From Lentisphaeria bacterium (lineage in GTDB: Bacteria; Verrucomicrobiota; Lentisphaeria; Victivallales; UBA1829): a stretch of 46,044 nt of DNA. How positions within the stretch are numbered: position 1 is the first letter of the stretch; each line of letters begins with the position of its first letter. The position numbers and the translations under genes were made by a program. The DNA lies in assembly GCA_003526375.1 (NCBI GenBank), contig DPDG01000081.1:45816-91859 (forward strand), in the 5' to 3' direction. The notes beneath the pieces were generated by a model that searched no databases, was not told the DNA's origin, and was given only the letters and a program-made list of their open reading frames with translations. Shown one piece after another: positions 9,380 through 17,329 of the stretch.

Positions 9380-10351
9380 TTATTGATTTATTGTCATTCG
9401 TATTTTCACGGAATCCCGCTCTATGAAACTGTTTGGAACCTCAATATGCCTGTCAGAAATGACCTGCCCTTCCAATGCCTCCAACGCCAGATTCACCGCA
9501 TGTTCCGCGAGCCGGGTAAAATCCTGCGCGACCGTGGTGTGCGGCGGAACCATATAAGCGGACGCATAATTGTTTTCGTAGCTGATGACGGAAAGATCCT
9601 CCGGCACGGACAACCCCAGCATCGCCACGGCAAAACTGGTCGGGAACAACATGTCCTCCCCCGCAATCAACAAAGCATCCGGCTTCTGAGCCCGGATTAC
9701 GCGGGCAACAGCCTCCACAGGTTTCTGGTCGATGCAGGCAATCAAAGATTCCGCATCAGGAATCCCCGCTTCCGCCGAGATTTTACAGAAAGCGCCGCGT
9801 CTCAGAATGACACTCCTGCTATCGCTCGCATTCGGCAGGACAAGCGCTATTCTCCGGTGCCCGCGCTCCGCCAGATACCGCATCGCCGCCGCAATCCCCT
9901 GCTCCTCCTCTGAACAGACAGACGCATATCCAGGAATCTGTCTGTTGATGCAGATGAACTGAGTATGGGGAAACTGCCTCGCATCCTGTTCCATCAGGAA
10001 ATTCTGAAAAACGATTGCGACTTTCAGAAAATTCTCCTCCAGCAACTCCAGATTGGAGTATCCCACAATTTCAGCGCGAATGTCATGCAGGTCGCAGAAA
10101 CGGCTCAGATGAAACAGCATGGTATTCGCATAGGAATTCAAGATCATGTTCCGGTTGTCGATAATGATCGCCAGGCGCTTCCTGTCAGACGGCATCCGAG
10201 GCTGATAACCAAGACGGTGCACCGCGTCAAACACCTTGTCATGCACTTCTTTCGTCACATAAGGGTGGTTGTTCAATGCACGCGATACCGTCGCCGGAGA
10301 CACTCCGGCGAGCTTTGCGATTGCCGTAATATTATATTTCTTGCTCGACAT
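9380..10351 (-). CDS. LacI-family transcriptional regulator, first gene of sugar operon
   Basis: A 323-residue protein. Residues 7-27 (I-T-A-I-A-K-L-A-G-V-S-P-A-T-V-S-R-A-L-N) form the LacI helix-turn-helix, followed by the hinge helix (V-H-R-L-G-Y-Q-P) and a periplasmic-binding-protein-like sensor domain. LacI proteins bind palindromic operators and leave on binding a sugar. AAGGGG lies upstream of ATG 10351. It heads a minus-strand operon (lacI, pseudopilin, heparinase-like, CBM/TIM-barrel protein), and a palindrome overlapping its transcription start suggests it represses its own operon. The effector is not predictable, though the neighbours point to an oligosaccharide. Confidence 0.92.
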   Translation of the reverse strand: MSSKKYNITAIAKLAGVSPATVSRALNNHPYVTKEVHDKVFDAVHRLGYQPRMPSDRKRLAIIIDNRNMILNSYANTMLFHLSRFCDLHDIRAEIVGYSNLELLEENFLKVAIVFQNFLMEQDARQFPHTQFICINRQIPGYASVCSEEEQGIAAAMRYLAERGHRRIALVLPNASDSRSVILRRGAFCKISAEAGIPDAESLIACIDQKPVEAVARVIRAQKPDALLIAGEDMLFPTSFAVAMLGLSVPEDLSVISYENNYASAYMVPPHTTVAQDFTRLAEHAVNLALEALEGQVISDRHIEVPNSFIERDSVKIRMTINQ

Positions 10352-10359
10352 AAGCCCCT

Positions 10360-10441
10360 TGTGATTTATTTTTCACAGAACAATCTTTTGTATGAAATAT
10401 TTTTCATATTAATATTATATGGATTTTTTTCATTTTGTCAA
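10360..10441 (-). promoter_or_regulatory. Consensus sigma-70 promoter with LacI-type operator at +1
   Basis: On the minus strand a perfect TTGACA (10441-10436), a 16-base spacer and a perfect TATAAT (10419-10414) lead to a predicted start near 10407. The palindrome TATGAAA-TATT-TTTCATA (10391-10408) covers that start, the classic position for repression. Inside the leader, a second dyad TGTGA-N8-TCACA (10360-10377) lies just before the ribosome-binding site. That operator architecture with lacI as first gene suggests autoregulation. Confidence 0.75.
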
Positions 10442-10591
10442 TAGGGAAAAAGAATTTTTTTTGAATATTATCCGAAAAAACGGAATACAACGGAAAAAGG
10501 CGCCGGAAATCCGCAGGAGAAAAACTGAAAAACCAAGTCTTATTCTTTCCGTCTTTCCATCAAGCCCCGCCTGTCTTTTTCCAAAGCTCAA

Positions 10592-11740
10592 CTATCCGGC
10601 AGATGATGAAGATTTCCGTTTCAGACGGAACCAGATTGCATAAATCACTCCCGGCAGGGCTCCGCCGATATGTGCAAGACAGGCAACGCCGCCGGTGAGG
10701 GACCGGAGTCGGGATGACATCAGAATCTGCAGGAGGAGCCAGATCGCAAACGCACCCCATGCCGGAAGCGAAAACCAGCAGCGTCTCAGCATAAGAGAAG
10801 CAAAAAGACTCCTGGAAACCAGCAGGAACGAAAGTCTTGCTTTCGGAAAGCAGACGGCATAACAGGCGATCACCCCGGAAATAAATCCGCTTGCACCGAT
10901 ACACGGAATCATGGTGCGGGGATCGAACAGCGCATGAAACGCCGATGCGCACAACCCCGACGCAAGAAGCAGGAGGATATATTTGCATTTCCCGAATTCA
11001 TCTTCGACGTTATCACCGAAAATCAGCAGAAAATAAAGATTGCCGATCAGATGCCAGACTCCGCCGTGAAGAAACATCGAAGTCAGGAGAGTCAATCCGC
11101 ATTTGCGGGTCCACTCCGCAGGGATAAAACCCCATGCGTTGACGGTTTCGCGCAAATGCGGAAACGTCAACGCGAAAACCAGTATGCAGATCAAAGCGAT
11201 CCCCCACGTCACAAGCGGCAGGCGGCGGCACTCCGGAGCATCCAGCTCCACGGGCATACCGAGCAGTGCAGCAAGATATTTCCAGTTTTGATCCGACGCA
11301 TCCTCACTGCCGCTGCATCCGCCGACCTCCCGGTTGATTCTCTCCTCCTCAAGCTGTATCTGACGCAAAGCCAGCAGTTCTCTGGCTTTCTGCGGCAGTT
11401 CATCCGTCTTCTCCGGTTCCGGCAGGGGAATCCGCTCCAATTCGCGGGAATCGAACCAGACCGTCTGGCAGGAACAGCAGACATCCAGCTCCAGCGGCAT
11501 GCCCGCCAGCGGCAGGGTCACGCGGCGCATCGGCTTACGGCAACTCCCGCAGACTGAACCCGTCTCCGAATAGCCGTATTGCGCGGTCTTCCACAGCAGA
11601 TCGACAAAAGCGCGGTCTCCGCTGAAATTCCTCAGCCCGGAGACAGTAACCATCCGCCCACCGCACCCCGGGCACCGGAAGACGATCACTTTCTCATAGA
11701 ATTCCCTGTTCAGCTCCAGGTCACAGTTCGGGCATTTCAC
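10592..11740 (-). CDS. Rhomboid-family intramembrane serine protease with N-terminal zinc-ribbon module
   Basis: A 382-residue protein starting at GTG 11740, with AGGGA about 10 bases upstream. Residues 1-110 hold paired cysteine knuckles (C-P-N-C, C-P-G-C, C-G-S-C, C-C-S-C), resembling a zinc-finger/TFIIB-like zf module. A charged linker follows, then six or so membrane segments from ~180. The rhomboid core shows H-G-G-V-W-H-L-I-G-N, the catalytic Ser in I-G-A-S-G-F-I-S-G (about residue 284) and His in C-L-A-H-I-G-G (about 356). Rhomboids cut transmembrane helices within the membrane. It is the last gene of a unit with a solute-binding-like protein and bioD (26-base gap). Substrate is unknown. 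Confidence 0.88.
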   Translation of the reverse strand: MKCPNCDLELNREFYEKVIVFRCPGCGGRMVTVSGLRNFSGDRAFVDLLWKTAQYGYSETGSVCGSCRKPMRRVTLPLAGMPLELDVCCSCQTVWFDSRELERIPLPEPEKTDELPQKARELLALRQIQLEEERINREVGGCSGSEDASDQNWKYLAALLGMPVELDAPECRRLPLVTWGIALICILVFALTFPHLRETVNAWGFIPAEWTRKCGLTLLTSMFLHGGVWHLIGNLYFLLIFGDNVEDEFGKCKYILLLLASGLCASAFHALFDPRTMIPCIGASGFISGVIACYAVCFPKARLSFLLVSRSLFASLMLRRCWFSLPAWGAFAIWLLLQILMSSRLRSLTGGVACLAHIGGALPGVIYAIWFRLKRKSSSSAG

Positions 11741-11766
11741 TCCAGGTGTCCCTTCCGGCGATGAAA

Positions 11767-12426
11767 TTATTTTTCAAACAAACGGCATTCACTGAATTCA
11801 GCGGCGCCGTCAGAGGCTTTCGCCAGGATTCCGGCCCTGCCGAACGATTCGATCATACGGATATTGTCAAGTTCAATTTCCGTGGGCGGAATGCTGAACT
11901 GATTCAGGATCACCCCCGCAATCCTGATGTCACGGTTCCGCAGATACTCAAGAGAAAGAAGCGTATGATTGATCGAGCCGAGTCCGGCAGGCGCCACGAT
12001 GATCACTTCAAAACCGAGGTATTTGATCAGCTCTGCCGTCAAGACACCAGCGGAAAGCGGCACGCAGATCCCTCCGGCGCCTTCCAGGAAAACCACATCC
12101 GGCGCATACTCTTTCACGATCCGGTCATAACATTCCCGGATATAGGCAAAATCAATCCCGACGGATTCTTTTTCCGCCGCGAGATGCGGCGACGCCTCAT
12201 ATGCAAGACAATAGGGACAGGCAAGCCCGGAAGGAATGTCCAGTATCTGCGGCGCCTTGCGGCGGATTTCCCCGAGATCACCGTCCGCAGGGTCCGTCAT
12301 CCCCGTCTGAACCGGTTTCATCATGGCTGTTCTGAGTCCTGCGCGGACCGCCGCCTTTGCGAGCAGCGCGCTTGTATAAGTTTTTCCGATGCCGGTTCCG
12401 GTTCCGGTCACAAAATAAGTTTTCAT
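11767..12426 (-). CDS. bioD: Dethiobiotin synthetase
   Basis: A 219-residue cytoplasmic enzyme that closes the ureido ring of 7,8-diaminopelargonate with CO2 and ATP, the penultimate step of biotin synthesis. Walker A is T-G-T-G-T-G-I-G-K-T at residues 7-16. K-P-V-Q-T-G near 38 and E-G-A-G-G-I-C-V-P-L near 110 match the substrate and ATP-binding motifs of BioD. Length is close to E. coli BioD (225). Its ATG overlaps the stop of the upstream gene (ATGA), so translation is coupled. No other bio genes are in the window. Confidence 0.93.
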   Translation of the reverse strand: MKTYFVTGTGTGIGKTYTSALLAKAAVRAGLRTAMMKPVQTGMTDPADGDLGEIRRKAPQILDIPSGLACPYCLAYEASPHLAAEKESVGIDFAYIRECYDRIVKEYAPDVVFLEGAGGICVPLSAGVLTAELIKYLGFEVIIVAPAGLGSINHTLLSLEYLRNRDIRIAGVILNQFSIPPTEIELDNIRMIESFGRAGILAKASDGAAEFSECRLFEK

Positions 12427-13238
12427 TTCTGTTCCGCTTTCTGTTCAATCGGCAGATATCCGTCCGCATAAAGCCTTGCGGCGAATGCTCTGCTTTTTAT
12501 GTATGAGACAAGCTCCTTCGCGGAGCCCGTCAGGTGTTTTGCCGTAATCAGGTAGATTTTGCGCGACAGCGGATATCTGCCGGTTCGGAAGTGTTCCAGA
12601 GTCGGAGCGACGCCGTCCACGGAAAGCAGTTTCACCCGATCCTCGCCGTAGGATGCAAGCGGCAGTTCCGCAACGCCGTCCGGATCGACAAACAGCAGGA
12701 CAAAGCTTTTCGATTTGTTTTCCGTTTGAAGAACCATCGCACGTTTTTCCGGCTTTTCATCTTTGCGCTTCTTCTTTGCTCCGGGAGGCGTGAAACCGCA
12801 CTTTCCGCAGTGGTGAATCACAGGCCGCGGTATATTGGACGCCACTCTGTAAATATGGACCTGCGAACGTCTGCCGTTCAAAGGACGCCATGTCGGGATT
12901 TTCGCATCGAGCAACTCTTTTGCCTCGGCACAGGAAACCGTCTTCAGCGGATTTTCCGGATGGATCGCAAGGATGGTTCCTGCAACGGCAAGTTCCGTCA
13001 CATCGAAGTTCCGCAAATCTTCCGGCAACCGGTCCGTGATCGCCATGGAAAGCTGTCCGGCGGCAAGCTGCCTTATGATTTCAGCCTGAGGCATTTTCCG
13101 GATGGAGACGATCTCATTTTCCGGACGCCTGAAATCCTTGAAATAGGAGGTGAAATGATTGAAACATGCAAGCTTCAGTTCCGCGGCGGAAAGAAAGCCT
13201 GCGAACAATGCCATAAGAAGAAAGAGAGTTTTTTTCAT
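12423..13238 (-). CDS. Exported phosphate/solute-binding-like protein (PBP type II fold)
   Basis: A 271-residue protein with a clear signal peptide (M-K-K-T-L-F-L-L-M-A-L-F-A-G-F-L-S-A-A). The mature part resembles PstS-like type II binding domains: a G-Q-L-S-M-A-I-T-D-R segment, then a domain-two region ending in A-K-E-L-V-S-Y-I-K-S. A Lys-rich insertion at about 140-165 contains C-G-K-C, unusual for the family. No permease is nearby. It is the first gene of the unit with bioD and the rhomboid gene. Ligand and even true transport function are uncertain; a periplasmic sensor or scaffold is possible. Confidence 0.6.
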   Translation of the reverse strand: MKKTLFLLMALFAGFLSAAELKLACFNHFTSYFKDFRRPENEIVSIRKMPQAEIIRQLAAGQLSMAITDRLPEDLRNFDVTELAVAGTILAIHPENPLKTVSCAEAKELLDAKIPTWRPLNGRRSQVHIYRVASNIPRPVIHHCGKCGFTPPGAKKKRKDEKPEKRAMVLQTENKSKSFVLLFVDPDGVAELPLASYGEDRVKLLSVDGVAPTLEHFRTGRYPLSRKIYLITAKHLTGSAKELVSYIKSRAFAARLYADGYLPIEQKAEQK

Positions 13239-13652
13239 ACCGCCGCCATTCTCCGGTTTGCCGGATTCACACGATTAAGAAATCTTTTGTAATTTAGCAT
13301 GTTTTTCCGTTTTTTCACGGAAAGTCCGGAAGTTTTCTCAAATGCGGATCGCCGGCATCCCGAAAATGAACTGCCCCCGCAGGCAGCGGGGTATCGGAAA
13401 GCCAAACCAATGACGAAAATACGAAACAGTATGTGACCTGCCGCGATCCAACAGCATCAGTTGACCACCGGAAGCGAAATCCTTCCGGCGGCGGTTCTAC
13501 CCGCGCAAAAACGGGAAGCGAAGCTTCGGGGGACCGCCGGAAATGCGTGACCGCTGGACCGCGACAAAGGCAATCCCCTTGATTCATCGCACATTCTTCC
13601 GCTTCAAAGCCAACCCGAAGGGCGGGGTATGAATCCCCGAAAATATTTCAGA
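13239..13652. other. Gene-poor 414-base stretch with strong secondary structure
   Basis: No convincing gene is seen. A 90-codon minus-strand reading frame (13587-13315) has no ribosome-binding site and a composition (many R, P, W) suggesting non-coding DNA. Within it TTCCGGCGG (13483-13491) pairs perfectly with CCGCCGGAA (13534-13542), enclosing CCCG/CGGG (13500-13503 with 13512-13515). A second small hairpin, CGGGG-TATGAAT-CCCCG, lies near 13624-13640. The first bases hold the upstream region of the 13238 gene. It could be a decayed mobile-element piece or a structured repeat; not identified. Confidence 0.4.
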
Positions 13653-14090
13653 TCACTTGACCATCCCTTCACGATCGGCTTTATACTTCGAGTTGGACGG
13701 AATTCCCTGTTCAATGGATTTTTTGGTCTCGCCGGCATTCTGTTTGATCTTTTCTCCCAGCTCTTTTTCCGTCTTTTGCACGAACCGGTCAACATCGTCT
13801 TTATTCTTTGTATAGAAATAATACGCCGCCGCACCCGCCGCAATCAGAATAATCAGGATGACCAGGGTTCTTACGCCCCTTCTTGAATCGGCACGTTTCC
13901 TGCTTTCCATGACTTCGCTGACGCGTCCGGCGGATTTTTGCGCATTGTCTGCACACACCTGTGAACAATAATTCGAGCCGTTTTTATTCACGATACAGTT
14001 TTTGCAGACCGGTTTGCCGCAGGTTGCACAGCGGGTGACTGCGGGGGTGTCGGGATGATTCAGACAAACACTGTCAGAGATTTTTGCCAT
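13653..14090 (-). CDS. Small B-box/zinc-knuckle protein with one membrane helix
   Basis: A 145-residue protein. Residues 1-50 contain spaced Cys/His ligands (C-L-N-H, C-A-T-C-G-K-P-V-C-K-N-C, Y-C-S-Q-V-C) like bacterial B-box-type zinc fingers. A single hydrophobic helix follows at about 74-94 (L-V-I-L-I-I-L-I-A-A-G-A-A-A-Y-Y) and then a charged, probably helical tail. Topology with the zinc domain inside is expected. AAGGAG lies 9 bases before the ATG. A TATAAT (14118-14113) sits only about 23 bases upstream, so the leader is short or the true promoter lies farther out. Function unknown. Confidence 0.75.
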   Translation of the reverse strand: MAKISDSVCLNHPDTPAVTRCATCGKPVCKNCIVNKNGSNYCSQVCADNAQKSAGRVSEVMESRKRADSRRGVRTLVILIILIAAGAAAYYFYTKNKDDVDRFVQKTEKELGEKIKQNAGETKKSIEQGIPSNSKYKADREGMVK

Positions 14091-14207
14091 TGCAGTAACT
14101 CCTTTTTACTGAATTATATTATCAATACCGGACGGGAAACGTCTTTTTCTATTATAAACATTTCGTCCTGTTTTGCAATAGCGTCACAGATTTATTTTGC
14201 CATTATT

Positions 14208-14412
14208 TCAACTGTCGAAGCATTTTCCCTGCTCCATGCGCCTCGATTTCACCGTATGATCCGGAACTCTCCATCTCTGTTCGATCTGACGTTTCATTTC
14301 CGCAAGATCAGCATACGCTTCAATCGGGGCTGCAACTCATTTTTCATCACTCAGCGCAATGACCGCCAGATCAGAAATAACAACCTTCGTTCCCGGCTTG
14401 ACAGCAAGTAGA
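14208..14412 (-). pseudogene. Probable 3' remnant of a carbohydrate-active gene, with in-frame TGA
   Basis: Directly after the DUF4838 gene, in another frame, the minus strand reads protein-like sequence: L-L-A-V-K-P-G-T-K-V-V-I-S-D-L-A-V-I-A-L, then S-D-E-K, a TGA (14339-14337) and, in the same frame, A-P-I-E-A-Y-A-D-L-A-E-M-K-R-Q and E-Q-R-W-R-V-P-D-H up to TGA 14210-14208. The first part resembles the terminal strand of the preceding protein's last domain (A-G-A-T-M-T-V-N-Q-V-N-M-K-I). This suggests the tail of a lost paralogue. No start or ribosome-binding site is present. Alternatively it is chance coding-like sequence. Confidence 0.38.
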
Positions 14413-14413
14413 T

Positions 14414-17326
14414 TCACCGAATTTTCATATTCACTTGATTTACGGTCATTGTCGCCCCGGCAATGGGTCCCATAATCAATTTGATATGTGTCATCTTCGC
14501 ATTTTTCGCATCTTTGAGGGATAAAGTCAGACGGTAATTGTCTGCCTGCTCTTTCAGTTCAAAGATTTGATTTTGATAAGCGATCTCTTTTCTGGTTTCA
14601 CCTGGGAGCTGCTGATATCCGCAAATTCCGGCATAGCCTTTTCCTGTTCCGGAAGCTGCGATATTTATAATGATTTCATTCCCTGAACTTGCTGAAAACA
14701 GTTGTTCGGATACGATGAAGGTCGTTCCGGTAAAATGAAGCCCCCCTTTTTCTAATGTCACGTGTCCTGATTTTGCCGCATGATTCGGAATTCGCCATTT
14801 CCGTTCATCCAGACGTTTTATTTTCGTAAAGTCTTCCTGAATGGCAAAGCCTGCGGAAGGTTTCGCACCAGCCAGGCGAATCCTTCCCATTCGGTAGAGC
14901 GAGCGGAGATAACTTTCGTCAAATGTGGGCGACCATGCAAGTGCCGGCCCTCCGGTACGGGACCGCATGATATTCAAATACAGTTCATCACCGGCTCTTA
15001 CCGTTCCCTGACCATCCGGCAACAGAGATTTCAATGGTATGGAAAGTTGAAATTCCCATCCGTCTTTTTCCTGTCTGTTCACGATTTTTGCCGGAAGCGG
15101 AATCTTTCCATAACTGACAATACCATTGACCTCTTTATGAAGATAATTTGCAACGATTCCGTCCGGTGTGACCACAATATGATGAAACGGATAACCTACC
15201 GTTTTTCCGACAAAGATCTCAATACTGTTCAGCCACGGATCATTTTTCGCTTTCACATGTTCCGGCGGTGCACCGGTTTCGCAATAAGAAAGATAAAGAT
15301 TCTCATGGTCATGCCCGATCCGGAATTCCGTTTGTGTCGCATCCTCTTTTCCGAACAGCGTCTTAAAATTCCTGACGCATTCCGAACGACTCCAGTCTAT
15401 CTTGTCACCAGCTTTTGACAGCATTGGAACCACGAGCTTCGGAACCGGAACGGAACGTACGCTTTCCCGTTGCTCAAATTTTTTCCGCCCTTCCATCATC
15501 TGACGGTGAATCCGGTTTTCAAATAAATTCAATCTGGCTCTTTCAACATCATTCGCCGCCAGTTTTCCGGCTTCCCGAAACAACGCATCAAGTTTCGCAA
15601 GACGTTCCGGCGTTCCGAGCGCCCAGTTGACACGATCCGTGTGAGCCCCAAGAACCAGCATCCCCATCTGTCGATTCCGCAATTCCGCAGGATAATTTTC
15701 AGGGTTCCAAAATGTGTCTTCCACCTCTTTGTAGTACTGTCGCATCGGTTTTGCCGCATTGCCGAAATAGCGGGAGAAAAATTCCTCCAACTCCTTTTCC
15801 GCATTGAACTGTGGATTGTCACACAGTTTTGAAGCAAGAAAAATCTCTAAAAAATTGAATTCCAGAAACGTTTCGCAGAACCAGCCATTTACGCCATCTT
15901 CCGTAAACTGACGGAAAATCCTGACCGTTGCTTCCGGGTAGAACCCGGGAAAAAACTGATTATATTTATAAAATCTCCGGGCATCCCAGCAGGGAGCAAG
16001 CATATAAGTCCACAATGTAACCGGACGGTTGCCGGCTTTCTTTTTCCATGCCTGATAAAATTCCTGATGGTGTTTTTGCACGCCGGGAAGATACCATGCA
16101 TGAATTCCCAGCATCATTTGAATTGAAAGATTCTTATGGAGCGGGATTCTTTCCACATAGGGAATGCTGTAAACTCCGGCTCCGATTCCGGCTCCCGGCT
16201 CCGACTTGGCGGCTTCCCCCGCAATTGCATTGACAAAGTTGAAATAACGCCACGCCTTCCGTTCCGCCTGCGGCTTATCCGCAAGAGAAGCTTCGCAGCG
16301 TTTGCACTTGCAATAGAAATTATTATCTTCAAATAACATGGGATATGTAAACGGCATACCGGAAATTCGGCGGTAGTGCGGGTAAGTGGATCCGGGATTT
16401 TCTCCGCCGCGATAAGCATTGACAGCCTGTCCGGCAAGTATTCGAATCACATCGGGATTGGTAGAGCAGACCTGAGAAGGAATATCAGGATCTCCCGGGT
16501 ATGCCCACGGCATGAAGCCGGAGTATTTGCCGTCATAACCTTGCGCAAAATATTCCGGGCGCTTTTCAATAAACAGATTTGCTAATGCTTTATGTTTGGG
16601 GTTGGCGGGTCCCCAGTAACGATAAAACAGACTCATTGTATTATGATTTGCCATTCCATAATTGGTTGCCATACGCCAACGGTGTTTCAGCAAAGCCAGA
16701 TCACGAGGCTTGTCTCTGAATCCGGGAATATCCGGATCGCAGAAATTGACGTTGCGCATGGCGCTCATGAATGGCTTTCTCCGGATATCACGATAATTTC
16801 TGATTGCAAGTGTTTTTCCGGGAGTGAACGCAATCCCCAGATCGCCCGGCAGGTAGAAACGAACATCGCAGAACTGTTCCAGGAAATCATACACGGCATA
16901 CAAGGAGGCGTGAAGATTCTGCTCCAGTCGAGGATAAGTCTGCGGATTGTTGTAGTTTACTTTGCCATATTCCGGATCGTCGCTGCCCATCATAACAATC
17001 GCATCGGGAAAAAAACGAACGGTATATTCCTCCGGACCGAAGTCCGAACACTTCAGATTTCTTCTGACTGTTCCGGGACTTTCTCCGACATAAAGAGGAA
17101 TTCCCCTGATTTGCGATTCATTGCGGACCATGGGCAGTTCCGCACCCGTCATCAGACGAATTATATGCTGAAGTTCATAGGCGGCCAGCTGTGCACCGGC
17201 CGTTGGCTTTTCGCTCAGGACAATGGTTGCCGAGGGAACGCCGTCCTTCACCAGCTCAAGCGGACTCTCCGCGCAGAATCCTGTGACCAAAATCAGCGGA
17301 GATAACAGAATAAGAATAAGTTTCAT
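14414..17326 (-). CDS. Secreted DUF4838 protein with GH67-N-like domain and C-terminal CBM9-like module
   Basis: A 970-residue protein with signal peptide (L-I-L-I-L-L-S-P-L-I-L-V-T-G-F-C-A). Residues ~20-150 resemble the alpha-glucuronidase (GH67) N-terminal domain: L-A-A-Y-E-L-Q-H-I-I-R-L-M-T-G. A DUF4838-type barrel (~230-500) carries Y-C-K-C-K-R-C near residue 339. Residues ~660-800 look like a CBM9 sandwich (E-N-L-Y-L-S-Y-C, W-E-F-Q-L-S-I-P), followed by a last beta domain. Action on extracellular or periplasmic glycans, perhaps uronic-acid or amino-sugar containing, is inferred. It begins 3 bases after the SGNH hydrolase stop, so it is part of that operon and its last intact gene. Confidence 0.82.
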   Translation of the reverse strand: MKLILILLSPLILVTGFCAESPLELVKDGVPSATIVLSEKPTAGAQLAAYELQHIIRLMTGAELPMVRNESQIRGIPLYVGESPGTVRRNLKCSDFGPEEYTVRFFPDAIVMMGSDDPEYGKVNYNNPQTYPRLEQNLHASLYAVYDFLEQFCDVRFYLPGDLGIAFTPGKTLAIRNYRDIRRKPFMSAMRNVNFCDPDIPGFRDKPRDLALLKHRWRMATNYGMANHNTMSLFYRYWGPANPKHKALANLFIEKRPEYFAQGYDGKYSGFMPWAYPGDPDIPSQVCSTNPDVIRILAGQAVNAYRGGENPGSTYPHYRRISGMPFTYPMLFEDNNFYCKCKRCEASLADKPQAERKAWRYFNFVNAIAGEAAKSEPGAGIGAGVYSIPYVERIPLHKNLSIQMMLGIHAWYLPGVQKHHQEFYQAWKKKAGNRPVTLWTYMLAPCWDARRFYKYNQFFPGFYPEATVRIFRQFTEDGVNGWFCETFLEFNFLEIFLASKLCDNPQFNAEKELEEFFSRYFGNAAKPMRQYYKEVEDTFWNPENYPAELRNRQMGMLVLGAHTDRVNWALGTPERLAKLDALFREAGKLAANDVERARLNLFENRIHRQMMEGRKKFEQRESVRSVPVPKLVVPMLSKAGDKIDWSRSECVRNFKTLFGKEDATQTEFRIGHDHENLYLSYCETGAPPEHVKAKNDPWLNSIEIFVGKTVGYPFHHIVVTPDGIVANYLHKEVNGIVSYGKIPLPAKIVNRQEKDGWEFQLSIPLKSLLPDGQGTVRAGDELYLNIMRSRTGGPALAWSPTFDESYLRSLYRMGRIRLAGAKPSAGFAIQEDFTKIKRLDERKWRIPNHAAKSGHVTLEKGGLHFTGTTFIVSEQLFSASSGNEIIINIAASGTGKGYAGICGYQQLPGETRKEIAYQNQIFELKEQADNYRLTLSLKDAKNAKMTHIKLIMGPIAGATMTVNQVNMKIR

Positions 17327-17329
17327 CGG

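Noticed and set aside
10360..10377. TGTGA-N8-TCACA as a CRP site
   Set aside because: CRP sites have a 6-base centre; here it is 8 and no CRP-type gene is in view. Kept only as an unnamed dyad.
13315..13587. 90-codon minus-strand frame
   Set aside because: No Shine-Dalgarno, odd composition and strong hairpins; more likely non-coding or decayed.
14055..14411. 118-codon plus-strand frame
   Set aside because: No ribosome-binding site or motif, and the minus strand of the same stretch reads more like protein.
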